DNA of 64,000 nucleotides, taken from the NCBI GenBank assembly GCA_026929865.2, contig CM049405.1, forward strand, positions 16,310,001 through 16,374,000, in the 5' to 3' direction. The translations under genes and the position numbers were made by a program. This document shows, one piece after another, positions 1-14,700 of the stretch. The notes under the pieces are model-generated. The model was not told the DNA's origin, ran no database searches, and saw only the letters and a list, made by a program, of their open reading frames with translations. The stretch comes from Hyperoplus lanceolatus. Lineage: Eukaryota; Chordata; Actinopteri; Uranoscopiformes; Ammodytidae. How positions within the stretch are numbered: the stretch's first letter is position 1; each line of letters starts with the position of its first letter.

Positions 1-429
1 TTGGGGCCTTTTCTACAATGGTCGCTACTCGCTACTGTCTGCCGTGGAATCAAAACAAACCCTCTAGTTGAGAATGCGCAATACAGAAGCAGACCGCAAA
101 CAGACAGGTCTGTCGGCCAATAAAATTGAATTTTATATATATTTTTCATAATATTATGAGATTGAAATCATTGTTTGTTTTTACTCCTGGTGGGTCTCTC
201 TTATATTTTAGAGTGTAATTACCTTATTAATACCATTTTAACCTAATCCAAAAAAAAGTGTAAAAATGCAACAAAGGTAAGAGTCCCTTTAAGTCCAATG
301 GTACCCACTGGTGAAAATAAGTGGTATAACGAGGATAGTTGCTTTACAGCCACAATAATTACTGTGAAAAACAGTGATTGCTGAAGCATATTTACAGATT
401 TTTTTTTGTTGTTGTTGTCCTTTTTAAAG
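1..429. other. spc25 intron or upstream sequence, no recognised element
   Basis: AT-rich sequence before the first visible spc25 exon. I looked for the preceding SPC25 exon (coiled-coil end) and did not find it, so this is most likely intron. No repeat family was recognised. Confidence 0.5.
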
Positions 430-1081
<652 letters not shown>

Positions 1082-1186
1082 CATTGGAACATTAAAAAAA
1101 ATGTCAACAAGCAATGAGTTTCTTGCTGCATTTGGACTAATGTATGCAAGAAGCACCTCTCTCAGCATGTAAATCACTTTTAACTT

Positions 1187-1192
1187 AATAAA
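1187..1192 (+). terminator. probable spc25 polyadenylation signal
   Basis: AATAAA lies 106 bp after the spc25 stop codon, in a plausible short 3' UTR. Another AATAAA is near 1588. I chose the first by position only. Confidence 0.5.
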
Positions 1193-1517
1193 TACTAATA
1201 CATTATTTGCGACCACAGTCAACTTCTGGTTTACTGTAAATCGAATATTTGGCAACGTTAAAAAAACCTCCCTTGAGAGAACAGGTGTTCTGGTGAAAAT
1301 TGTGACAGGGACTCACTGCCTTTCTGTCTTTTTAAATCCTAAAAAATTAATTGGGTTGTTAATGTTTTTAAAAAGTCAGGAAAAAGTAATTGATCATTGA
1401 TTCTCATATGTAAAAAGTCTACTTTTATTTTTTGTGTCATTCAGTTTATAGGAGTTGTCAATGTGTATATACAGTTTTATTTTCCTGCCTTTGTGAATCA
1501 TTAAACTATTAAAATAA

Positions 1518-1526
1518 TTTTTATTA
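1518..1526 (-). terminator. candidate nostrin polyadenylation signal
   Basis: TTTATT on the plus strand reads AATAAA on the minus strand, about 245 bp beyond the nostrin stop at 1771. Position is the only support. Confidence 0.3.
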
Positions 1527-1770
1527 AATGCTCACTTGTTATATAATAATTTGCATGTAAAACTCCACATGCAGTATACATCCAAACAATAAAATCCATC
1601 ACAAAACATGACGACAAAGTAATAGATTGCCAGCAAAGGACAATTTTGACAGGGAATTTCATTCAGAACAAATGTAGTATCTGTGTTTCTACTTGGTTTG
1701 AGGCTTCCAGTTGTTGCCATTTTTATGTTAATGTCTTTTTGCTTTGGGGTGAGTTTTGTATTTCAGTCAG

Positions 1771-4700
1771 TCAGGCATCAGATGATTTGACGGTGCTCAA
1801 CAAAGGCAGCTCCTCCACGTAGGTCGATGGGAAATGTCCTGTCTTCCCGTTAAGTTCCCCAAACCACCAACCATTCTCTTCCTTTCTGTGAAGGACCAGA
1901 AGATCTCCTGTGAAATACAAATCCAGTCATTTTATTATACAAGCTGCAAGCCTCTACTGTTTTAGATGATCTGCTGAGTGGAAGTGTACCTTCTTTCAAA
2001 GTTAATTCATCATCCTGTTCAGGTGTGAAATCGTAAAGGGCCTTGCATCTTCCTATGCTGCACAACCCTGGTGTTGTTTGACCTGTTCAATGTTGATATT
2101 TTGTTATTTGCTTTTTTTCATGATTCATTTTCCAAATGTGATGAGTGGTAATAAATCTTTTTGTTGACATTCTGCTCTGGAAATGTGTTACCTTCTTTGT
2201 CGTGAGGCAGGACTCCATTGACAGAGCTGTGGCTGCACTCTACAGCTATAGTTTCATCCGTTGTAGCTGTTGAACTGACTTGGTCCTCGGCACTTGGTAA
2301 GGGCTCCATAGACTGCTGCGTTAGAAACTGCGCAGGTCCTTTGTAAATGATGGAAGCTCTCAGCGCTTGTCGGGATCGGAACGGTGTCCTCCGGAGTTTG
2401 ACCGGACGAGTCAGTTGAACAACACTGTGCTCACAGTCCTTAGACAGATACATACATTTGGTTGTCTTTGATGATTTGGAAATCATATCTTGAGATTTAC
2501 AACCACAGGCATTTCTGCAGGTGCAAAGTTGTTCATGGAAAGACTGTGGAGTAGCTCAGTAATTATAATTAGAAAGAAATCCACCAACCTGAAACACCAC
2601 ATAATTTGATTGAGCACACTTAAAAAAACAGTAAGCACCCAGGGGTGGAAGTCAAAATTTAAATGTAAAAGTTTTTGACAAGTTTTTTCCTTTACACAAA
2701 AAGCTAAAACATTGTCACTCAAGACAATGTACTACAATTCAAGCTATCCATATTGGATAATTAAGTATTATATAACATTCAGTTTGGAATCAATTCAAGG
2801 ACACATTTGAAACACAACAGGTGGCTATAGATTGTTGGGGAATCAATGTATGAGACCAGCTGTTCCTTGACATAACATTATGTGAACTAAAAGGCTGTTT
2901 CAAAACACTGTTCTTTTATCCAGGGAAATAACTTCTCACACCATCTGTCCAGTATAACCACTCCATATCCCACTGTGGTTGCAATGTCTCTGCTTTCAAG
3001 CTGAGATGCACCTTTTTAAATATATAGAACAAATACATTCTTTTCTTTTTTCTAATTTTCTTTTTTTTTAACCCATGAAGAGGTTTCGCATACTCTCAAT
3101 CAACCAATAGGCTACCTCTATACCTCTAAAGTTTTTCTTCTTCTCTCCCCTTTTCGAACGAGTAAAGTAAGTGTTTGACAGTTTATTTCATTTGTGGTTT
3201 TCATTGTGTGTATACTATTGTTGTAACTGTCCACTTGCTCCATCATTTAATTTTATTGTTTATTATTGCTTTTTTTTTCTTTTTCTTCACTTGTTCGAAA
3301 TAAAAACATTTTCAATTCAATTCAATACCCCGGAATGTACCTGAAGTCCTAAAGATGATACATGTAGACTTACTTTATCTTTCCATTTCACAATGCTGTC
3401 TCTAAATCGGTGAAAGGACTTGGGTTTCCCTTCTAATTCAGACAGTGATACAGAGAGTTTGTAGTGCGTGGCCTCGAGGAGATCCAGTTTTAGAGTACTC
3501 TGCAGGTAACGACAAGATATGAACACTTTAGGAAATCTACTTTTATGATTGGTTTACAGTAAATATCCATGACCCAACAATATACACAGTGCATTGGTTA
3601 CCTCATCAAGCTGCTGTTCAGTTTCTTCAAGGTTCTTTTGGTTTGAAAAGGAAGGATTTTCAGTGTAAGTTTTCATCAGTTTTTCAATTCCTGCAACAAG
3701 ATTGTCAAAGATGGCTTAGAAACAAAATGAAAAAAAACCATTGTGTCCATTATGAGTCACAGATTTATACTGACAGACAGTTTCTTCTTCTTACTCCGTC
3801 ACATTGTTTTGTTATTTTAATGCTTTACTTCACAGACAATGCAGATAACTCACCTTCGTGGTCTTTCTTTGTTTTTGTAACGCTGTCCTCCAGACGCTGG
3901 AGTTTGAGTTTGATTGCCTCTTTTCTTCGGTCTTTGGCCATCAGTGATTTGCTATCTTCCTCCTGATGTATTCAGATATAACATGGATTTATAAGGGGCT
4001 AAAAGTAACACTTCTAGAGGAGTATTTTACAGTATGTAACCTTTATTAAATCAGGTAAATCTCATGATGACTATAATTTTTTCAAAGTAGAGCCTTCAAC
4101 TTAATACAGTAGTTAGAAAGGTACATATAACATAAGCACAAAAAAAGTCTTTCAGGCCCTGTCACAAGATGACAAGTACATCTACACAGAGCTTCCACAC
4201 TTCCATTAAACAGACACCCCCTGAAGAGAGGACTGGATGACTCACTGAATGAGCCTTCTCTCCGAAATGTAAAAACAGATTTTTCAGAGCAGAAAAAATT
4301 GCACACTTACGAAATAGTCGACCATTAGAAACTCAGCCTTGTTGTCTAGAGTTGTGATACTGTTTTCCGCCTGCAGGGTTTGTATGTCTTTATCCATGTC
4401 CACTCTTTGGACTGCCTGTTCTATCTGTGTCTGGCCCTATAGAGGTGGCAGAAATATATGGAAAGTTATAATATCGATCAAAGGGGTTTTGTGCATTCAT
4501 TATTTCATTAGCAGGATGGAGGTCAAGAATGTCTTACGTGTTTTAGGGTCTGCCCAAAGCTGGACATGTGGAGGTTGTATCTGCTCAAAATGTTGCACAG
4601 GACTTCAATACGCTGCTTCTCCAGCTCTTGTATGATCTAGAACAAGTACAAAGTGGAATTGTGATACTTTCTAAAAAGAAAATCAATTTCATATTTAGCC

Positions 4701-7141
4701 CTCAGTCCATTGAAATAAATTCACTAAGGAAAACAAAGTCATAGAGACTGTAAAGATTCTACAAAATAGCATGGATTTGAGCCAGCAGGTCCTTCTTCCC
4801 ACTGTGCTGCCATTCCTTGCTGCACACTGATAAAAACGTGCAAAAAACACTTGTTGGACTGTGGTGATTTGGAGCATTTTCTGCAACCAAAAGCTCCCTG
4901 GTTAAACTTTTATCACAAAGAAGAGACAACCAACCCATCTTTTCATTTATAATAAACCACTCTGGATTAGAGGAGCAGCTATGAGAAGAAGGAAAGCATT
5001 TTCCCGCACCTGGTAGCAGTTTTTCAGTGTGTTTTCCCACTTGAGTCTCATCTGATGACCCTCCATGTTGATTTGAAAGTACTCCTCATCCACCCGGGCC
5101 TGCAGCTCTGCCGACTTAGTCAGCCTGTTCAGCATCTATAGTCAAGAACAGAAATCTTTAGAGGATGCGTCAGCAGCCTTTCTATCCACTATTCACTCCC
5201 ACCTAATGAAAACACGTAGTGTTGAAAAAATAGTCTCATATTGTACCTTTTGTTTTTCTTTTTCTGTGCAAATGTGTTTGTTGTTCTCAACAAAGTTGAA
5301 CAAAGCCTCGTGCTCTCTTGTGAGTCCAATCAATTTCTTCTTTATCTGTTAAGAAACGCAAGAACTGTTGGTAAACTTTTAATAATCAGATATTCACTTT
5401 TGCTAGGTTGAGTAAAGGAGGGTGAATCTCCTCAAAGCAACTTTAAACAGCAAGATTTTGAATGTGGGCTGGTGTAACGCACAAGAAAAAAGAAAATAGG
5501 CTACAAATAAGAGTTACTATTCTCTTTTTTTGTATTAAATTCATTTTTGAGAGTGTCTATGTTTGTTTTGCCATTAAAATTTCAGTTATTCAGTTATCGT
5601 ATGTTAAATATTTAATATAAATTTAGGTAAATCAGTTTTTTTGCAAAAATACTACGTGTGCCTCATCTGTAACAGTTACAAAATGCATTATAACACACAG
5701 ACGTTGCTGTAAACCTTACGATATACGGTGATTTGCATGAAAGAACATAGAGTCGTAGGAACATTTTGTTGCTTTCCATCACCTCAGGGAGCAAAGACTG
5801 CTGTTATGGCTAGTCATTGTACTTTCTTAGCAGTACTAGTATATGTTTATGAGACTTCATAACCTGTAGGCTGGCCATAAACTATTATAATTATTGAATG
5901 TGTTATTTTGTGATTGCACTTTTAATGGTTTGTTAAATTTTTAATACATTATTAAAGCTAATATCAATTCAATAATGCATTGTAATGCATTATGCAGGTA
6001 CCTTTAATACATTAAATGTACTCTAAGGGCTCCACTACAAAGTTCACCGTAATGCAATAGTTGAAAACATGCATTTGGTTAGATTATTTTTTCCTGTTTG
6101 GGACACGATTGATTACCTTGAGTTGCTCATTCCAATTAGCCGTAACAAGTTTTCCATTTCTTTCAATGGCACTGTCAAGCTATTAAAGCAACAAACAGGT
6201 TAGAGACAGATCATGACGGGAAACCAGAACGGACATACACAGTAACAAAAATAAAGAATATATTTCATACAGGCCTCTTCCTCTTGATGTGCTCATCAAA
6301 GACTTGGCGTATCTCAAGGATTGCCTCTTGCTGAAAAGCATTACCTAATGATCTGCAATGAGAAAAAAACTCAAATATCTTAAAATCTGTGAACTGGAAC
6401 ATTTATGGAGTTTACTGCTACTGTACCTGTGGGTGTCTGCTCTTGAGTACATCTCATCTGACACATGACACCAGGCACTGTAGGTGGAACTGAGCAGGGG
6501 GAGCCAGCATGAAAAGGTTAGAGCTGAGGGATAATTAGCCTGACACTTATGCATATGCTTTGATCACATCTACTGTTATTTCTGTAAACCACTTTTAGCA
6601 GTTGATCCCCAGGAAGAGATAATGTCAAACACACAACAGATCAAAGACAGAGCTACTTCTAAACGTCAGCGCTGTGCCTCTTACTTGTTTGACATTCCTT
6701 TAGAGGCCCTGATAAGTTTGCCGGCAAGTTTTTGTAGACCTTTAGCATAAGTGAGTTCCAGCTCAGCCCTAAAACAGGAAAAAGGGTTTCAGCAAAAGAC
6801 AGTCAAACAACAACTCCTGTCGCCATTCAAGTCCAGTCAAAACTGCTTCGGACCTACCTTTGCTGAAAAACTGTCATAAGTTCTTTGCAGAAGTACTCCC
6901 CAGTTTTTGAAAACACTTTCACATTTTGATAGAGTTCGTTGTACTGAAATACAGACAATAAAGTTTTCATGAGATCTTTTCCATGAGGCAACGACAGCCT
7001 GAGTTCAAAACTGATTTAATGTCAGTCGTGAGATCTGTCTGTAACCATAAAATGCAAGTTAAAATACTTTCTGTGTTTTGAAAGACAACAATCAACTGGA
7101 TTTGTACTACTCACAGAGCAGGTGCTGATAGCGTCCCTCAT
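1771..7141 (-). CDS. nostrin: nostrin, F-BAR and SH3 adaptor (nitric oxide synthase trafficking), complete
   Basis: NOSTRIN binds membranes and eNOS and, with dynamin and N-WASP, drives eNOS internalisation. Coding exons, 5' to 3' on the minus strand: 7115-7141, 6858-6943, 6685-6768, 6427-6477, 6271-6352, 6117-6179, 5247-5345, 5010-5135, 4538-4636, 4311-4436, 3854-3962, 3602-3690, 3374-3499, 2192-2438, 1990-2082, 1771-1907. All have GT-AG borders and sum to 1644 nt (547 aa plus stop). The start ATG gives MRDAISTCS, matching human MRDPLTDC. The F-BAR part spans about residues 1-260 ([31 protein letters not shown]). A helical HR1-like stretch follows (about 290-390), then a variable linker (exon 14). 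The SH3 domain is near 485-547 ([28 protein letters not shown]). The acceptor at 2082 is the one that keeps the frame; a nearer AG would create a stop. Any 5' non-coding exon was not identified. Confidence 0.9.
3010..3326 (+). repeat. possible non-LTR element tail in nostrin intron 13
   Basis: T-rich sequence ends in TTGTTCGAAATAAAAAC and a short (ATTCA)n-like tail, as in the 3' ends of several fish LINE/SINE families. No coding part or target duplication was found. The family is not identified. Confidence 0.25.
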
Positions 7142-8732
<1,591 letters not shown>

Positions 8733-8787
8733 TATTGATGGATGGTGTCTTTAGCATGGCTCTAGTGTCACAATATATCAGCTTAAG

Positions 8788-11700
8788 TCAGTGTTCGTCT
8801 GGGTACAGGGACGCTGTCAGATAGCCATTGGTTCCGTGATTTTTGTTGGTCCCATTGGTGGTACTGCTGCTGCTGCTGTTGTGGTGCTTCTGATTGGATG
8901 GGGGGCTGTCGTCCTCATCAGAACTGGACTCTATGTCGCTGCGGTCGTCTTTAGACACCTGCACAAAGTGAGAGCGATGGTTGAAAATAACATTCTTCTC
9001 ATTAAAGTTCTTATCTGTGTCAGTGTCTGTGGCAGCCATGCATGGCGGCGCTGCAAATAGGCCTTTTTTTTGCGTGTCAAACCGGCAGGTGTTGTGTCAA
9101 TAAATGTCAGGCAACAAGCTGTAAGAGCCATACAATCTAATTGCAAGCGAGATATTCGTAGTCCTCGAAACATAACATAATTTGAGCTGCAGCAGATGAT
9201 TATTCTCCATTATCGACTTGCAGATATTTTTTCCCTGATTGCCCTCTTAATTATATGGTCAGTAAATGTCAGAAAATAATGGAAAATGTTATTTCCCAGA
9301 GGCTGACTTTGTTTTGTCCTACTAACAGAGGAACAGAGCAGCAGTGAGCAATCCTTAGGCCTGAGAAACTAAAACCAGCGAATGGATTTTTGCCCGATAA
9401 ATTATTCATCAATTACCAAAATAGTTGGCATTTCATTTTGTGACTATGAAATACACATTCAAATATTCAACATGCCTTTTGTATGTGTATCCAATATAAT
9501 AACCGTGGTCCAGATTTCAAAAGCAATTGACAATATAATTAAAGGAATGCCAACAAAACATGAAATTAAACTAAGCATACATTACACCATTTTGATTAAG
9601 ATGTTCCCATTTAACCTTCCTCTCGTGTTAGGGTCGCCACTGACCCGTTTTGGTTTTCAAATGCATAAAAGAACCACTTACATTTTGTTTATTTCATCAA
9701 AATTTCTTGACTTTGTCAGGAACCTCTATTTCAACAAAATAAAAAAATAAAAAATGTTTCACTTAATTATAAAATGCTCTTGTGGAAATGATAACACTGG
9801 TGGTGTTAGGGTCGTTTCCCCACCCGGTTATAGAATAAGATGTAAAAAACAATAACTAGAGCCAAAACTGAAATCATAAGTGTACTGTCAGCCAACACAA
9901 TGACAGTCAGCTCCTCTCCCAATCATGTGAGCTCTGGGGGGGTTCTACTTTTTTTGCCCTTATACCTGCATAAAAGCGAAACAAACAGACGGGCATATCC
10001 AGACATGTGAGGTCAATTCAGTATAGAGTTGGTGACTTGCAGAGTGCACATCTCCAATTTGCAGTATTAAAAAATGAGGAGATATACAGTGAGCCAAGTT
10101 CTGGATCATGTTTTTGGTGAAAATGGCCACCTGATTCTAAAAATAAGAGGTGTCAGGTCTGCCGAAACACTAAGGACAGAAAGATAAACGGATTGTGCTT
10201 TACCTGCAATAAATATCTCTGCAAGGAACACTTAAAGTGCTGCTCTTTGTCACACATCTATACACACACATACACACAGAGACTTTTACTCTGTTTCTTT
10301 TTACTAGTTTTGGAGCTAGTAATTGATTTCGATTGGTTTGATTTGTTGATTGGTTGTTGTTTATTTGACCTTACAAATCTATATTTTGTGTTGGGACTTG
10401 TTCTGGTTTTTATTGTGTGTTTGTATAATGCTGAAATAAAAGTTTTTTTGCTCTTTTCTGAAATAAATATTTATGGGTCGTAATTGACCGGTAACACCAT
10501 AGATGTTAAAAAGGTCAATAATATTAATATGAAAAAATAAATAAAACAAATTTTGTTAAGAAAAGTGTTCACATACCCCTCAGTAATGATCAGGTAACAC
10601 AACAACCAAATATTTATATATTTGATTCTCTTAAGGTTCATTTTACCATTTTTTAAACTGAAATTGAGGCGCATACTAACAAAAAAAAAGGCCCAGCCGC
10701 CTACACCAAAAAATATTAAAAACAATATTTTCATGGATAAGGGATCCCAACAATGTAACCAAGAGATGAGAAACAAACTGGATGATAGATAATTGTTTTT
10801 AGTGTTTTTTACAGCTGATTTCAGACACGGGTCGAAAGCGACCCGCTAACACCATGGATGGTAGCAGAAAGTTAACACCGGAGGAAGGTTAAGGCTACTT
10901 ACATGTAAGGGATTCCATTTTCCCACCTCGAAGGTTGCACGTTGGCAGAGAGAAAAGAAAGTGAAAAGAACACAGTGTTATTACATGCACCTGTTACCCA
11001 AAACAGGTAGAAATGGAAATATTATGCAAAAGGGACCGTGAGGGGAGCTGAGTGCAGTGACTCACCTTTCCTTTGAAGATGGATCGACATGCTGTCTTCA
11101 CTATGAGATAGGACCAGAAGGAGTGAAGGAGCTGCAGTAGTATCAGAAGCAGGTTGAAGACCCACCACGATGGGTAAGGCCCCACAATCTCCCAACTCTC
11201 CAACAAGGTGGTATTTAAAATCCTTCCATTAAGGCAAAGGGAGAAGGAAATTATTAAGTTTACATGGTTCATTAAAAGAGAAAAAACAAAGTTTAAAAGC
11301 TCTCTCTCTATGGGGGGGGGGGCTCCTAGTGTAGTGGTCAGAGCGCCCCCCTCCTTCTCTGCCCCATTTCATCTCTGTTTCTCCGCACTATCAATAAAGC
11401 ATATAATTTTTCTTTTCTTTATTTAGAATGGACAGCACACATTGATAAACGTGAGCACCAAAGTTCCACATGTAAATGTGCCAGATTTAGCCATGCAGGC
11501 TCATTTTGACCTGTAAAATGCTCAAATTAAAAAAAATCTTCAAAGTTCTCTCTTTGAAAATGATCATATCTGTCCCGAGCACAACAGAAGCCGTTGAAAA
11601 GCAACGAGGCTGGCTCTGCGCCAACTCTCCGTCTTTCATGCAACACCTGGTTTTTAATGACGTACTTGTAGCGTAAACAGATGTGTGTCTTTGAAACAGC

Positions 11701-14700
11701 ATTTTGTTTATAGTTCAATATATGCACACACAGCAATACATCTCGAAGTCATTGCAATTGCTAATGGAGAGGAAAAGGCGGAGTCTCATCTGGCTTCAGT
11801 CGATCAACATTTTCAAGCATTTGTGTTAAATTTATCCCCGAGGCTGTCTGTGAATCATCAGCCTCCAGATACCAAAGCCATGGCAACAGCTGTACAGTAA
11901 TGGCAACTTCACAATTGGCGTGGTGGTGGTGGCTGACTAAAATGTACTGTTGGATCATCATATTACAGTGTGGAGACAAAGGCAGAGAACTGTAGTGTGT
12001 GTGTGGTCCCGAAAATGCCATTTAAAAATCCTCTGTGTTTCGCAAATGCTTTCTTTCAGAGGAGCCCTTATCATCAACGATAGCAAACTTGAATCCTGAT
12101 GCCAGTGCATGTTTTGATGATCGAGAACCAATGATATCCCAGAGGACAACCCAACTGCAGCTGCACACTGTCAATGACTAAAACTGATTAGTCAAAGTCA
12201 GCAAATATCAGAGAGGCCCGTTGTAATTTGCTTTCACTGTCTACTGTAATTAGCCTTTAAATGTCTTTGTAAAACAAAGCCACGAGAAACTGATTTAAAC
12301 TTGCCTTTATTTTGTCAAAAAATAAAGCAAAAAAAGCATAATGTTCTGCTTTTCATTTGTTGATCAGTTTGGCTTTCTTTGAGAGGTTGAATCTGCTGTA
12401 TCCATAGTAACTATTACTTAGCAACACAGTTCACAGAGATGTGACTGAACTGCAAGCCGATGTTGACAAAGTAGTAAAAAAAGTCCTTCATGGTACTGAA
12501 ATGTAATGATGATCTGAACAAATAGTGCAGAGCAACTGCACAAGCATTTTAAAGGTTGGTTGCAAGCGACCCACTAAGACAACTTCGGTAAAGTAAGCCA
12601 TAAGAAGAATGCTATCTATGGCTACACAGGAAGGAGAATAACACTTACCAGACAGGATAAACTCCCAGCCTGGAACTTATGAAGAGTATTGCAAACATTG
12701 CAAACAGGAGGTTGCACAGTATCTGACATTTGGCATAGTTGGCCATCTTGGCAGCCTTGGTAGGAAAAGAAAATCAATCATTAATCTCACCATGTAAACA
12801 ACTGCTTGACAATATAAGACTTACAAAGCTCTAGCTTTTCTACATTGTTGATGCTTTAACTAAACCATCATAACCTAAAGAGCATGTTTGAAATGCCTGT
12901 CAGATGAAGTCTGACATTATATAAGGACTGTACTTACATTTAAATAAAAGACAGAGAGCTGAGCATGTAAACTCTGGACACTTCTCCCACATACCCAAAC
13001 CATCCTTTCCATGCCTTGGGCCATCTGTCCACCCACAGCCTTTCATTTTCTCAGCCATCCTCACCTCTATCAGCACGTCGGCTGCGTCGTGGAGACACAT
13101 GACCAGAGTTCCCACTCGTGCCATGTTGTTCACATAGGAAAAGGTGATGAGGGAGATAGTTGCAACATGGTGCAGGAACATGATCAGGAAATCCTGGGGA
13201 GACAGTTGCCAAGGAAACATCTAACCATTAAAAAGTTCTCTTGTAGCTGTCTCACGGCTGCTTGAGCCACAGCATGCGCACATGCCTGGAGCATCTAATG
13301 CAGGGGTGTCAAACATACGACCCGCGACTTGTAGAGAGCATACATTTCTGTCAAAAAAAAAGTAAGTCTCTAGCCCATTCCTGTAAGGAGTTATGATTAT
13401 GAAAAATAAAATAAAAAATTATTTATTTTTATTTTTAGTGCTGCACAATTAATTTACTAGCGAGCGCGATTTATGCTTGTGCATGGTCATAACTGCGCGA
13501 AAGGCCACACTTTGCGGTAAATAAATGTGCACATGAGTCTCCAAGTGTTTCTCTATCAGCTGCTCTGTGTGTGTATGTGTGTGTGCGGCACTGCGCGTGT
13601 GACCGCGACGCACATGACTACGTCAGGCACTCAGGTGAGTAAACGAGCAGGAGCAAGCCGACATTGAACTGGTGGCTACAATAAACCCAGAGCTGCTCTA
13701 TGGAGATATTTAAGATTCAGGTACAGGAAAGTTTGAGACTCCACATCACTGTGGCAACACAACCTATCTGTATTAAACAGCAGAGACAGAACAGGAAAGT
13801 CTGATGAATGCATGAGTGATGACCCAGGCACTTTTCAGTAAGTTTATAGAAGTGCCACACTGTTACTGTCTTTGACATTTGGAGATATACATTCAGTTAT
13901 TTTCAAGGGGAAAACACATTGTATTTATTATTTCAACTATTAAGTTATTTTGGAAGCAGCATGCTAGTGTAGGCCTACATTTTCAATGCTGCTTTATTTT
14001 TATGTTTTATATTGGGAAATACATATTCCAAAACGACCAATAACCTTTGAGCAAAATACCCCCCAAATTTTCGCTGCGCCGATGCGTGCCGCGCCCCCCT
14101 ACTCCCGTGGGTAGCGGCCACCTTTATTAAGACATTTCCTGGTGGGAACACTGAATCCCTTGTGTGCCGTGATAATGTAGGCTACACATGTTGGCTAAAT
14201 GATAAAGCATAGTACTGAAAAACCAAGCTAAAGATTTGGAGTTGACGTTAACATACGTATGTTAACATACGTATGTTAACATACGTACGTTAATGTAACG
14301 TATGTGGCCCCTAAACCAAAAGGAGTTTGACACACCTGATCTAGTGCAATACAGACATGTGATAAAGTGAAAGGGACGTGACTGCTGCGTGCACATACAA
14401 TAGCTTTGCGTGTTTCCGGTAATGCATAACAATTTGTAAACTAACAATTATGTATTTGGAAAATGACATGGCTCTCAATGCTGACAATCATAAACTGACT
14501 ATGTGGAACTATTGTGATGCCTATTTGCAAGAAACACTACATGTTTTTTGTTTTCTTGACCTTGAAGTGTGCTTTGCCCAAGATAGCAGCTGCGCATGTG
14601 GTTAATGTGTGGGTCGACTTCTTTTCAAAATAAACCTCTATTTTGGTGAGCCGTGTTCGTCATGAGTGGCTGTGATTGCCACAGCTATTGAAAAGATATA

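Noticed and set aside
2051..2060. Nearer nostrin exon 15 acceptor (exon end at 2057)
   Set aside because: It would leave the frame shifted and give an immediate stop; the acceptor at 2083-2084 keeps the frame and adds residues matching the family linker.
3589..3966. 125-codon plus-strand frame
   Set aside because: Antisense to nostrin exons 11 and 12 and the intron between them.
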